From assembly GCA_022559845.1 (NCBI GenBank), contig CM040127.1, positions 34,000,708 to 34,064,707 of the forward strand: 64,000 nt of DNA. Reading direction: 5' to 3'. Source of the DNA: Amorphophallus konjac. Lineage: Eukaryota > Streptophyta > Magnoliopsida > Alismatales > Araceae. Each line of letters begins with the position of its first letter. Positions within the stretch are counted from its first letter, which is position 1. Below, in pieces: positions 11,401-23,400 of this stretch. Both the position numbers and the translations under genes were made by a program. The notes under the pieces were generated by a model. That model searched no databases and was not told the DNA's origin. It was given only the letters and a program-made list of their open reading frames with translations.

Positions 11401-14400
11401 CGCCGAGGAGGAGGCGGGTAACTCGTGTCGCAGATTACACTGTCAGGTTGTTCACCTGCTACACCTCCTCCACGGACAAGCACACGGAAGCGGCTCAGGG
11501 AGACCTCACCCAGCAATTGCAAGCTATGAGGAAGTCGAAGCACGTCTCTCGGGTCGTGGCTCAACTAGACTCAGTTCCTCTAGCAGGAACTTCACAGCCT
11601 GACCCTGCACGACAGGAGGAGCGCCAAGATAATGATCATGGCGCTGTCGGGGAGGGCCTTTTCCCTCGCGAGGAAGGTACAACGGAGGGGATTCAAGCTC
11701 TCACCCTGGAAGAACTCCGGCGCGAAAATCAGGAGTTGAAAGGTCTGTTGCAAGCACTCCTGCGCGATAAGGAGCCTCCTGCCCAACCCGCTGCAGTACC
11801 GGCAAGCGTTGAGCAGCAACCATCTCTAGCTCCGGCCACTATTAATGGGTCGGCTATGGCGGCCAGACCACTTGTGGCCCTGGAAGTGGAGGTACCTCAG
11901 CAGGAGCCTAATACAAGGTTCTCTGCTACTCCTGCCGAAAGTTTGACGGCTCAGCGGCAGATGATTGAGCGGATTGTAGAAGCAAAGTTCGCTCAGCATG
12001 GTGAAGGAGTGGCCACAGTCGATCTGTACAGTGTGCCCTACCCTCTCCATCACCAATTCAAGAAGCTCCCTCCGGACTGCCCCAAGGCCCCGAAGCTACA
12101 AAAGTTTAATGGGCAGGGTTCGCCCCATGAGCACCTGGCTTACTATGTAACCGCCATGGGCGAACTGGCTTTGGACGAGTCCTACCTCTTGCGGTATTTC
12201 GCCACTTCTTTGACGGGTTCTGCCTTTCAATGGTATTCCCGTTTGAAGCCCAATTCGGTACCCGATTGGGCAGATATGCAGAAGAAGTTTGTGGACCGGT
12301 TCCAAACCGCTGAGCGTAAGGTTTCCTTAGCGGAACTTTGCGCTTTAAAACAAATAAGGGGTGAGACAGCCCTTGACTTCATCAAGAGGTGGAGGGATGT
12401 TAGCATGCACTGTGATAACCCTCCCACGCCGGAGGATGCTATTACCATATGTCGCCGAGGCCTGGCGGCCGAAGTTAGTGAAAAGCTCTTGGGTTCCAGT
12501 ATCCGGGGCTTTGATCAGCTCAACTCGGTGGTCGCGGAGATCGAAATGTTCTTTGCAGACCATCCGACACATTCCTCGGCCAAGGGCAAAGCCCCCAAGG
12601 ACCGCCCAGTTGGGGGAAAAGAAATCAATGCAGTGGATTTCTCCCCGACAAATGGCGAGAAAGGAGGCGCTAAGGGGAAGGGTAATGGCAAAAAGTCGGA
12701 GGCCAAGAAGGCTGCTGAAGTCTTGGCGGAGAATATGAAGAAGCCGTACTCCTTCAGGAAAGAGCACACAAAAATGCTCTTTGATCTGTGTATGCAGGAG
12801 GAGCTGTTGTCCTTGCCAGAGCCGCGGAGGCCGGCAGAGGTAGACAAGACGGATGACCCCAGCTACTGCGTGTACCACCGGAGATTGGGGCATACCATTG
12901 CAGAGTGTTATGTCTTTAAAGACATAGCTGAAGACCTTATTCAGAAAGGTCTGATAAATATGTTTGGTCACGCGGTTGAGCCTCCGCAGCCGCACCACTG
13001 GAGTCGATCCACTCGATCGGCCAATGTGGTTTATATGGCGGCACCGGTTTCAGCATCGCACGCCGCCGAGGTTGGGTCTTCAAACCAGCAACCTCAAGCC
13101 ATTCCCGAGTCGTCGTGCTGGCCGGGAGCGGAATACCTTGCTGTAAGAAGGCTCCTCTGGAAAGTCTGCCGGGAAATCCACCAGCTGAGACAAGAACAGC
13201 GAGAGTTGCTGCAATTTCTCCATTATTTGGATGATCAGCTCGCTGCTCTTCCCCAAGCCCAGAGTGAACATCTCGCAAACCTTCATGGAGCAGAGGCAAA
13301 CCCACTTCCACCTGTCTCACAGAGGTCAGGGTCAAATGGTTGGCTGTTCGAGGACTCATCAAGCTCGTCAGAAGAGGCGGAACCTGCAAAGCCATTTTCT
13401 TTTCACCGCGAACAAACTCTACAGATTTTCTTCGCGTGCTGCCGTGCTGAGCTGGTAACCCCGTCAGTGGCAACTAATCACCAGCAACCTGAAGCCCGGT
13501 TCTATCAAGATTACTGCCCTTTTCATGAGGCATCGGGTCATATTATTTTCAACTGTCAACCCTTTAAGGACCTTGCAGAAGATTTCATCAGGCGAGGGAT
13601 AGTTGATATGGGTGATTCCTTAGTGCGCCCTCCACAGCCACATGCGCGTGGGGCGATGACGTTATCAGTTAATGTCATCCATACGCCGTTGGCATTCAAC
13701 CTGCCTGACCCTTCTGCTGAAGGGAATGTTTCTCGACAGCCGGGAACCGAGGCCACACTCTGGTACCCAGGACATCGACTTTCCCATCAGTGTTCTTTTC
13801 CCAAGGAGGACACTGAGAAGATATTTGACAAGCTTCTGGAGGATGGGTGGGTGTTGGCATATGGCCCTCCGTCTTATTACAACGAGACGGCCAAGAGTCA
13901 TCCTCGCTATTGCAAGTATCATGCGAGGGTGTCCCACCCTACTCAACACTGTGAAGATGTTCAAGACTTCATTGAAGCTCTCATTCTGAAAGGGGTTGTG
14001 GATACCCAGGGGAATTCTATGACGAGGCTACGCCTCGCAGAAGCCGCCAAGGAGACTCTTCAGCAGGTTCGGCGAGAGAACGAGGCCTTTGCCCGGTTGG
14101 CCCGCCCAAGCGAGCCTCAACAAAATGGGGAGTTCCCGTTGCTCGCCAGGGACAAGACTGCTCGTGAGAAGCCTAAGGCTCAGAGCCCGGGAGACTGCGC
14201 TGTGCGACGAAGCCCTGGGGCTCAACCCAAACCGAGCCAGCCAGGTGTTGTCATAAGAGGATGTCCTCGGCCAGTTGACAAAGGAAAGGCCAAGGTCCTG
14301 AATCCTCAGGGTGAGGCTCCGGCTGGATCAGCCAAGCTACAAAGCCTGGAGAAGCCTCAACCGGCGCAGCCCGTCAAAGGGCTGGCCAAAGCCCCCATGC

Positions 14401-17400
14401 AGTCCGGTCGCCTTGAGAAGGTTGCCACTAGCTGCCCACAGAGCAATGATAAGGGCAAGCGCAAAGTTCTAGAGGTTGAGCCTAAGACTCAGCCTGGAGC
14501 TAAGTCAACAAATCCTCAACCTGCGTCAAAGAAAGAGTCGGCGATTCCGCAAAAATCTTTGGGGCTCCACTTCAGCCAGATGGAGTTCCAGGAGTTGCCA
14601 CCAGAAATAGTTGCTCAGGCGATCGAGGCCACTTTCCAACCCTCCCCTGAGGCAGAGGAGTGGACCCGCGTGGGCCCAAGGAAGAGCCGGGAAAGCCAAA
14701 GTGCCAGACGGCCAGTGCGACGCGGGAGTCAGAGTGGTGGCGTTAAGCAACCTCGTTCCGCAAAGTCATCTCCTCCTTCTTTAGAGGAGGTCGCCCGCCT
14801 CAAGAAGCAAGAAAAGAGCCGGAGAAAAAATTTGAAGAGGAGGCTTAAAAAGCAGGCGGAACAGGCAGCTGCCATGGAAGCCTCCAAACAACTTACTCCC
14901 GTGCAGCGGTTGCAAAAGCTCATAGACCAGCTGGAGGAATATGTGCCACCTTGCCCCACCGGGATGGTCACATTAGATAAATATATCCCCTAGGAGAAGT
15001 TTGGGCACAAGACCCGGCTCCTCAATTGGCTACGGGAGACTCTACATCGTCTTGAAGACGGCGAGAAGATTCCAATTCCGGAAGAGCTTTTGTTATTTTA
15101 CAAGGACGAAGAGCTCTCGGTGGAAGCCCTCGAACAGGTTATGCAGGAGTTGTCATGCAACGTGGTGGCCATTCCACCCCCGGACAACATAAATGCTCCT
15201 GGCAGAGAAGGCTGTGCACCCATGGCTACATATCAACGCCGATCAGGGAACAGTCGGCGGGCTCGTGGTCGAGGTCGCGGTAGAGGGCGAGAAAGTCCTT
15301 TGACCCCCGACCGGGTTATAATGTTCAGAGGAGAAAAATCGGGCCCTATTCCTGTGCCACGAGTACGGGGTGTTCCCTTCATCCCTACATCCTCGGAGAA
15401 TGTTGATAGAACCCCGGAGAATCGAGAGACGAGCGGCGTCCCTTTTATAATTCACTCCTCAGAGAGAGAAGAAGCTCTCGCGGATGACTCTCCGTCAATG
15501 CCGGCTCTTGAGCAGGCGGGTCCTTCGAACAGTGCCTCGGGAGAAGGTCCCTCGGGTCATGCCGAGCCAGTCGGATCTCAGTCGGCCTCAGATGTGTCTT
15601 TGGCACCACTCTTTCAAGAAGGAGCAGAGATGCAAGATGAAGGTCAACGTCCGTTTAAGCGGGAGAAGCCCTATGGAGCTCCGAAGACTCTGGAGGAACT
15701 TATCCCCCCATTTGACAAGATCCGCGCTAGGGCGGACCGTAAAATTATTCAACACATGAGCCGATTCCCAACTAGCATTACTGTATGGGAAGCTATCGCC
15801 TGGAGCAAGGATCTCCGAGAAGCTCTGGTAAAGGTGCTCCAAGACCCCGAGGCGTATGAGGCTCATGTGGCAGAGTTGCAAGCCCAAGCATATGAGGCTC
15901 TGGCAGCCAATATTGTTTTCACAGACAAGGATATGCTACTGGCTTCCCCTTGCCACAATCGTCCCTTATATATGAAAGGGACAATCAACGGCCATGAGGT
16001 GAATCGAATCTTGGTCGATGCAGGGGCCGCAGTAAATATCATGCCATTAAAGACGTTCAAGTCTCTTTATTTGGCACCTTACTTGCAAAAGGTCAACGCT
16101 GTCAAGATTTCGGGGTTTAATCAGGGCTCCGAGGAGGCCCTTGGACGTGTCGAGGTGAAGCTTGTGCTGGGCGACTTCACCACCAAGGCGATATTTTACA
16201 TCATCAACTCTGACACATCCTACAAGATGTTGTTGGGAAGACCCTGGTTGCATGAAAATTGGGTCGTCCCATCAACATTGCACCAATGCCTTAAATATTC
16301 AAAAGGGGGAAAGCAGTATACAGTCTTTGCAGACCAGGCTCCTTTTCACCCCAATGAATGCCACCTGGCGGATGCCTCCCTGTACTTCGGGGAACCCACT
16401 ATTTCAATCCCCGATAAAGTCCAAGACAAGGGAAAGCAGAAGGTCGAACCTGAACCAGAAGGAAGCCAACTCTTCACGGTCAATCGTGAGATGTTAAAGC
16501 TCCACCAGTTGAGTCTCAAGCCTGCGTCGAAGCCTACGCAAGCAGAAAGAGGCAAGATTGACTTTGAGGCCAACCTCATCAGTCAAGCTATCAACTGCAG
16601 TGTACCTCTGCCCCCAAATTGCATTCAACTTCCCTTTGTTAAGGAAGAGCACGGGGTGGAAGAATTGAAGACCTTTGTAGTTTCTTACATACGCGAAGGT
16701 CGAAGGAGAGACCGTCACCCGGTTCAGCCGATTGTCTTCTACAGAGGGGACCAAATACCGCCAAGTCCGCCGGAGGACGACTTCGGGTGGGCATCGCCAG
16801 CTGACAAGGTGTCAGAGCCTATCCAGGCCATGGCTCATATGCCTGCCCGGCTCAAGCACATGTGCATGAAGCAGGGGATTCCACAGCAGCAAATTTCTGC
16901 GCAGAAAACATATTTTTCTAATCGCTGGAATCCTCCACATGTCAGGGGGCAACCTCCATTTTCTCACAAAGACACCCGAGGATTGGGCTATGAGCAGGAG
17001 CCAGAATTCCGGGTCCATTATGCTATTAATGCCATAGGGCTCTTATCATCCTCTCGTGAGGAGGCCCGAAAGGAGCCTGCGGCTGAAGAACTCTATCAGG
17101 AGTCTATAGAAGCCATGGCGTCTCCTCCGTCAGTGTCCGACGAGGATTCGCAGACAGGAGAAATCTCCTCAACTTCTACTGGCGACTTGGTGATACCAGA
17201 GGAGTTTGAGATCTGCGAGATCAGCCCTGACGAAGCTGAAGACTTCGTTGACCTCCAACCAGCTCCACCTGAGCTCGAAGACGGTGGTCAAGCAACTGTT
17301 GATGAGTTGGTCGAGGTCAACCTTGGCACTCATGGCGAACATAAGCCCACCTTTGTAAGTGCCCTCCTTAGTGGGGAAGAACGACAGGCATACCAGCAAC

Positions 17401-20400
17401 TCTTGAATGAATTCAGAGACTGCTTTGCCTGGACGTACAAAGAGATGCCGGGCCTTGATCCATCCGTGGCAGAACATGAACTGGCGATACTCCCGACAGC
17501 CAAGCCAGTTAAGCAAGCCCAGAGACGCATGCGCCATGAACTGGAGGTGAAGGTGAATGCGGAGGTCGACAAAATGTTAGATGTGGACTTTATAGAGCCA
17601 TGCAGATACCCTGTGTGGCTCGCCAATATAGTCCCCGTCAAAAAGAAGAACGGCCAAGTCCGAGTCTGCATCGACTTTCGGGATCTGAATAAAGCCTGTC
17701 CAAAGGACGACTTCCCAGTCCCGATCATCGAGACGATGGTGGATATGACTACTGGTCATGAGGCCCTGTCTTTTATGGACGGGTCATCTGGTTACAACCA
17801 AATCCGTATGGCTGTCAAAGACAAGGATCATACGGCTTTCAGAACCCCAAAAGGCATCTTCAGCTACAAGAGAATGCCATTTGGCTTGAAAAACGCTGGT
17901 GCCACATATCAAAGGGCAATGACCAAAATCTTTAATGAGATGCTGCACAATGTTGTCGAATGTTATGTCGACGACCTGGTCGTTAAGTCCAAAAGGCGAG
18001 CTAATCACTTAGCCGACCTACGTCGGGTCTTCGAGCGGCTTCGACAATATCAGCTCAAGATGAATCCGATGAAATGCGCCTTTGGAGTCTCCAGCGGCAA
18101 GTTCCTCGGTTTTATCGTCAGATACCGAGGGATAGAGATAGATCCTGACAAAATCAGGGCTATCAATGAGCTCCCTCCACCCAGGAACATAACGGAGCTC
18201 AGATCTCTGCAGGGAAGGCTCGCTTATATCAGGCGATTCATCTCTAACCTCTCAGGAAGGTGCATGCCCTTCGGCAAATTGATGAAAAAAGGAGCACCCT
18301 TTATCTGGGACGAGAGCTGTCAAAAGGCTTTCGAACAACTCAAGGAGTATCTCTTGACTCCACCAGTCTTAGGGGCACCTGTCAGAGGAAAGCCTCTCAT
18401 TCTTTACATCGCAGCCATGGAGGCTTCCCTTGGGGCTCTCCTGGCCTAAATTAATGAGGAGGGTAAAGAGCAGCCACTATATTATCTCAGCAGGAAGCTG
18501 ATCGGCCCCGAGTGTCGGTACTCACCTATGGAGAAAATGTGCCTTGCTTTGGTGTTCGCTGTCAAAAAGTTACGGCACTATCTGTTAGTGCACCGAGTGG
18601 AGCTCATCTCTAAATGGGACCCGCTCAAGTACCTACTCAGTCAACCTGTCCTCTCTGGAAGGTTAGGGAAATGGGCTCTTATCTTGATGGAGTTCGACAT
18701 TACATTCGTCCCACGCAAGGCGATCAAGGGACAAGGGATGGCTGATTTTCTTGCTGCACACCCTGCGCCAGCGGAGTCGTTCCTCAACTTCGAACTACCA
18801 GACGAGGAGAAGCTGATGCAACCACCTGATGCTGAAGAGGGTGCAGATGTCTCACTCCATCCTGAACGAGAGGTGTTGTCTCTCGGCACACCATGTTGGG
18901 AGTTGTATTTTGACGGTGCATCTAGGACCGTTAAGAAGACAGGCGGCCTCGTAAGCTCTGTAGCCGGCGCCGGCATAGTCTTCGTATCCCCTCAAGGGGG
19001 TATACTTCATCATTCCTGCGCTCTCATGAAGTCATTGACTAATAATGAGGCGGAATATGAAGCATTAATCATTGGGCTACAGCTAGCGCTGGAAATGGAG
19101 CTCAAATGTATTAAAGTGTACGGGGATTCTCAGCTCATTGTCCGTCAAGTCCTCGGTGATTATGATGTGCGGAAAAAGGAGTTGATCCCTTACTTTGAGG
19201 CCGTTATGAGGCTTAAAGAAAAGTTCTATCTCTTTGAGATAAGCCATGTGCCGAGGAGTAGTAATTCTCAGGCAGATGCGTTGGCAAAGTTAGCAGCCGC
19301 GTTGAAGCTTCCACCTGACGGTGAATTGAATATTACAGTCAGGCACATAAGGCTCATGCCCAGCATGCTTGATGAAGAATCGGGCCTCACCATTTATGAG
19401 GTTCACCACCTCGAAGAGGGAAATGATCCAGAGGAAGATGATTGGCGCGAGCCAATTATACAAATCAAGAACGGGCAGTTTCCTCCGGAACGAGCTCGAA
19501 GGGTGCAGTTGCTTAGAAGGGCTGCGTCATATCGGTTGCTTGATGGTATTCTCTTCAGGCTCGCCCAGGAAAAGGACCACCCGGTGCTCTTGCGATGTCT
19601 CTCACTTAAGGAAGCCAGGACCGTCATGCGGGAGGTCCACTCTGGGTTGTGCAGGGCTCACCAGGCCGGGACGAAGATGAATATCAAACTTAAGGGCTTC
19701 TATTGGCCTACTATGTACGAGGACTGTAACCAATACGCTCGCACCTGTTACCAGTGCCAAGCTTTTGGGCCAATCCCTCGGAGGCCTCCAAGTTCTTTAC
19801 ACCCAACGGCTCCTACATGGCCGTTTGCAGAATGGGGCATGGATATAGTGGGACCATTCCCTCCATCCTCTCAAGGGCATAAATTCATTCTAGCAGCCAC
19901 AGATTATTTTTCTCGCTGGGCTGAGGCTATTCCTCTGCGAGAGGTTACAGGTGAGGCAGTGGCTCGCTTCGTAAGATATCATATTATATACAGATTCGGA
20001 GTCCCTAGCCGAATTATTTCAGACAATGGGACGCCCTTCAGAAACAAGACAGTGTATGCACTGGCGGCCAAATTCCACATTGATTGGAGAACCTCCTCGG
20101 TTTATAACCCTCAGGCTAATGGTTTAGCGGAGGCTTTCAACAAAACACTTTGCAAGTTGATGGCAAAGATTATAAATGGCCGAAAAAAGGATTGGAGCGA
20201 AAAAGTCCACGAAGCCCTCTGGGCCTATCGGACTGTTTATAAAACCCCTACGGGGTGTTCCCCATTTTCACTGGTGTACGGGGCTGAGGCAATCACCCCT
20301 GTAGAGATTGAGCTGGCTTCATATCGAGTGGCAGTTCAGGCAGGCCTACCCGGCCAGGAGCAGTCTGAAGTCGAAAGGAGGCTGGAGGAATTATCCTCTT

Positions 20401-23400
20401 TAGAAGGCAAAAGACTTCAAGCCTATCAGCATTTGCAGATCTACCAAGCTCGCATGGCGCGTGCTTACGACAAGTTAGTCAAGCACCGAGCATTCAAGAA
20501 AGGCGACTTGGTCATGCTTAAAGAAAAAGAAGTCATTGCCGGCAAGCCAAGCGGGAAACTCCAACCCAATTGGCGGGGGCCTTACATCATCCAGAAGGTC
20601 TTCGAAGGCGGGGCTTACACGGTGGTGGACCACAAAGGCAACAGTCCGTTCCCTCCTCTCAATGGCAAGCACATGAAGCTCTACCATGCGTCACCGCAAG
20701 AGTTTCCACAGCAGTCCTCACAGGACAGTACCTCTCGTCAGTGAAGGTTCAAAAAAAATAAAAATAAAAAAAAGGGTTAAAAAAAATACTGATACCCCGG
20801 CGGACTCAGTCAGCCTTCAACGGTTGGCTGAGGGTAAAAAGGCCACAGACCCGGTCGAGGTGAAAACCCGAAAGGGCGCCTCGGGCAAAAATGGGCAACC
20901 CCTCGGTGTGAAAACCTGAAAGGGCGCACCGGAAAAAGCTAAAGGGGGCCGACCTCGGCGAAAACCCGAAAGGGCGGTGAGGTTGGTAATGTGAAAGAAA
21001 TTTTTTTTTTCTCTCTCTGTCTATTCTATGGGTGGCTCTAAGTCAATGACTCCACCCCATCTCCACCAAAACATCATATTGATGTCATGGCTAGACCTTA
21101 CATGTCATTCTATGACACCTAGTCCTACCAACATTTTGAGGTTGTCATATTTTGTCCCATCGGGTATGGCCTCAGTATGCTCTCTCGAGCTGCCAACCGA
21201 TGTCGTCTTTTGATTCCCTTTTGTCCCATCGGGCATGGCCTCAGTATGCTCTCTCGAGCTGCCAACCGATGTCGTCTTTTGACTCCTTTTTGTCCCATCG
21301 CGCATGGCCTCAGTATGCTCTCTCGAGCTGCCAACCGATGTCGTCTTTTGACTCCCTTTTGTCCCATCGGGCATGGCCTCAGTATGCTCTCTCGAGCTGC
21401 CAACCGATGTCGTCTTTTGACTCCTTTTTGTCCCATCGGGCATGGCCTCAGTATGCTCTTTCGAGCTGCCAACCGATGTCGTCTTTTGACTCCCTTTTGT
21501 CCCATCGGGCATGGCCTCAGTATGCTCTCTCGAGCTGCCAACCGATGTCGTCTTTTGACTCTTCTTTGTCCCATCGGGCATGGCCTCAGTATGCTCTCTC
21601 GAGCTGCCAACCGATGTCGTCTTTTGACTCTTCTTTGTCCCATCGGGCATGGCCTCAGTATGCTCTCTCGAGCTGCCAACCGATGTCGTCTTTTGACTCC
21701 CTTTTGTCCCATCGGGCATGGCCTCAGTATGCTCTCTCGAGCTGCCAACCGATGTCGTCTTTTGACTCTTCTTTGTCCCATCGGGCATGGCCTCAGTATG
21801 CTCTCTCGAGCTGCCAATCGATGTCGTCTTTTGACTCCCTTTTGTCCCATTGGGCATGGCCTCAGTATGCTCTCTCGAGCTGCCAACCGATGTCGTCTTT
21901 TGACTCCTTTTTGTCCCATCGGGCATGGCCTCAGTATGCTCTCTCGAGCTGCCAACCGATGTCGTCTTTTGACTCTTCTTTGTCTCACCGGGTTTGGTCT
22001 CAGTATGCCCTCTCGGGCTACCAACCCATTTCGCCTTTCGGCTCGTAGATTTGACTCATTCGTCCCACATGGGCTGTCAAATCTACCCATTTGTCCCACT
22101 TGTGTGGCATATACGTCCCTACGGGAATGCCACTTTCTCCTCGCCCCCTGGGCGTTATAGGGTCAAAAAAAAAAATGGGGTTAAAAATATTGAGGCCCCA
22201 GCGGACTTGATTGTTTCTGTTAGAGGGAACAATCAAGGGTAAAAAGGCTTTAACCCAGCTAGGGTGAAAACCCGAAAGGGCGCCCTAGGCAAAAATGGGT
22301 ACCCCTCAGTGTGAAAACCCGCAAGGGCGCACTGGAAAAAGCTAAAGGGGGCTGGTCCTGGCGAAAACCCGAAAGGGCGGTAGGGCCGGTAAAGTGAAAA
22401 AAAAATTAAAAAAAAATAAAAAAAAGAGGTGAAGACATACATACAGAAAGATGGGAGCAAAATCAGCTACGCTAAAGCTCTGTCTTTCATTTGCCAATGT
22501 CAATAATGGAGCCCGAGACAAGCCCTCGGGGAAGATGTACATGGCTGGGGTCTGAATGCAGCCCCACACAAAAAAAAAAGAGAGGAACAAGAAGCCATCA
22601 AAGCCCGAGATCAGCCCGCAGGCCGGCAAGAAGAGTCTCCTGCTGTGTCAACGCCTCCCTGACTCCTCCGAGCTCGTGCTGGAACTCCTCTTCCTTCACT
22701 CTCAGGAGGTCTTGAGCATCCCGGGCCTCTCGGAGCCGTCGCTGCAGAGCCTCCAACTCCTGCTCCAGCCCGTCCACGTGCGAAGAAGCCACCCGAGACT
22801 GCTCCTGAGCTGCCGTCGCCTGCACGGATAGGTGTTCTTGTCTGCTGCGAAGCTCAGATGCTGTCTCCTCTGCCTGCTGAATCAGAGCCTGTAGCTGTAG
22901 CCGTCTCGCCTCAGTTGCGTGGCGGCGGGCAAACTCAGCCCATGCATGCTCTAGCCGGGGCATCCACGTATCTCGGGAAAATCCAAATGCGTGATATCCT
23001 CGGGTGGAGTTGGCTAAATGCTCCCTCATGACCTCAACTGAGGGAAGCGGGGTCGTCTGCAAGAGGAGCTCGAGGTTTTCAATCAGCCCCGCTTCTAAAG
23101 CACTGCCTTGGGGAGCCACCAGAAGCTGAGGTCCCTCTGGCCAGTCTATGCCCAAAGCTGGGAAATCTGCTGGCAAAGACGGGGTATCCTCCCCAGCACC
23201 TGAAAAGACAGTTAAGAGGGAACAATGCATTAGCCTCCACAAAAAAAAAAGAGAGGAACAATGAATGGCCCCTCAGGAAGGCCAAGCAAATAGCTAACCT
23301 GAGGAAACTTCCGAGGCCGTGTCTGAGACGACCTCTGGTGTAGCATGATCATTAGAGGTCAGCATACTCCCTGCCCCCAGAGGCGGATCGCCGGTCACAG

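Noticed and set aside
12345..13473. Minus-strand frames of 110-217 residues under gag
   Set aside because: Shadows of the gag frame in GC-rich coding DNA.
21132..22030. CRISPR-like array
   Set aside because: Units are contiguous with no unique spacers, inside a plant retrotransposon.
21105..22160. Four long frames over the 69-bp array, including 324 and 327 residues
   Set aside because: A repeat unit divisible by three keeps any stop-free frame open; no start context or domain favours one.
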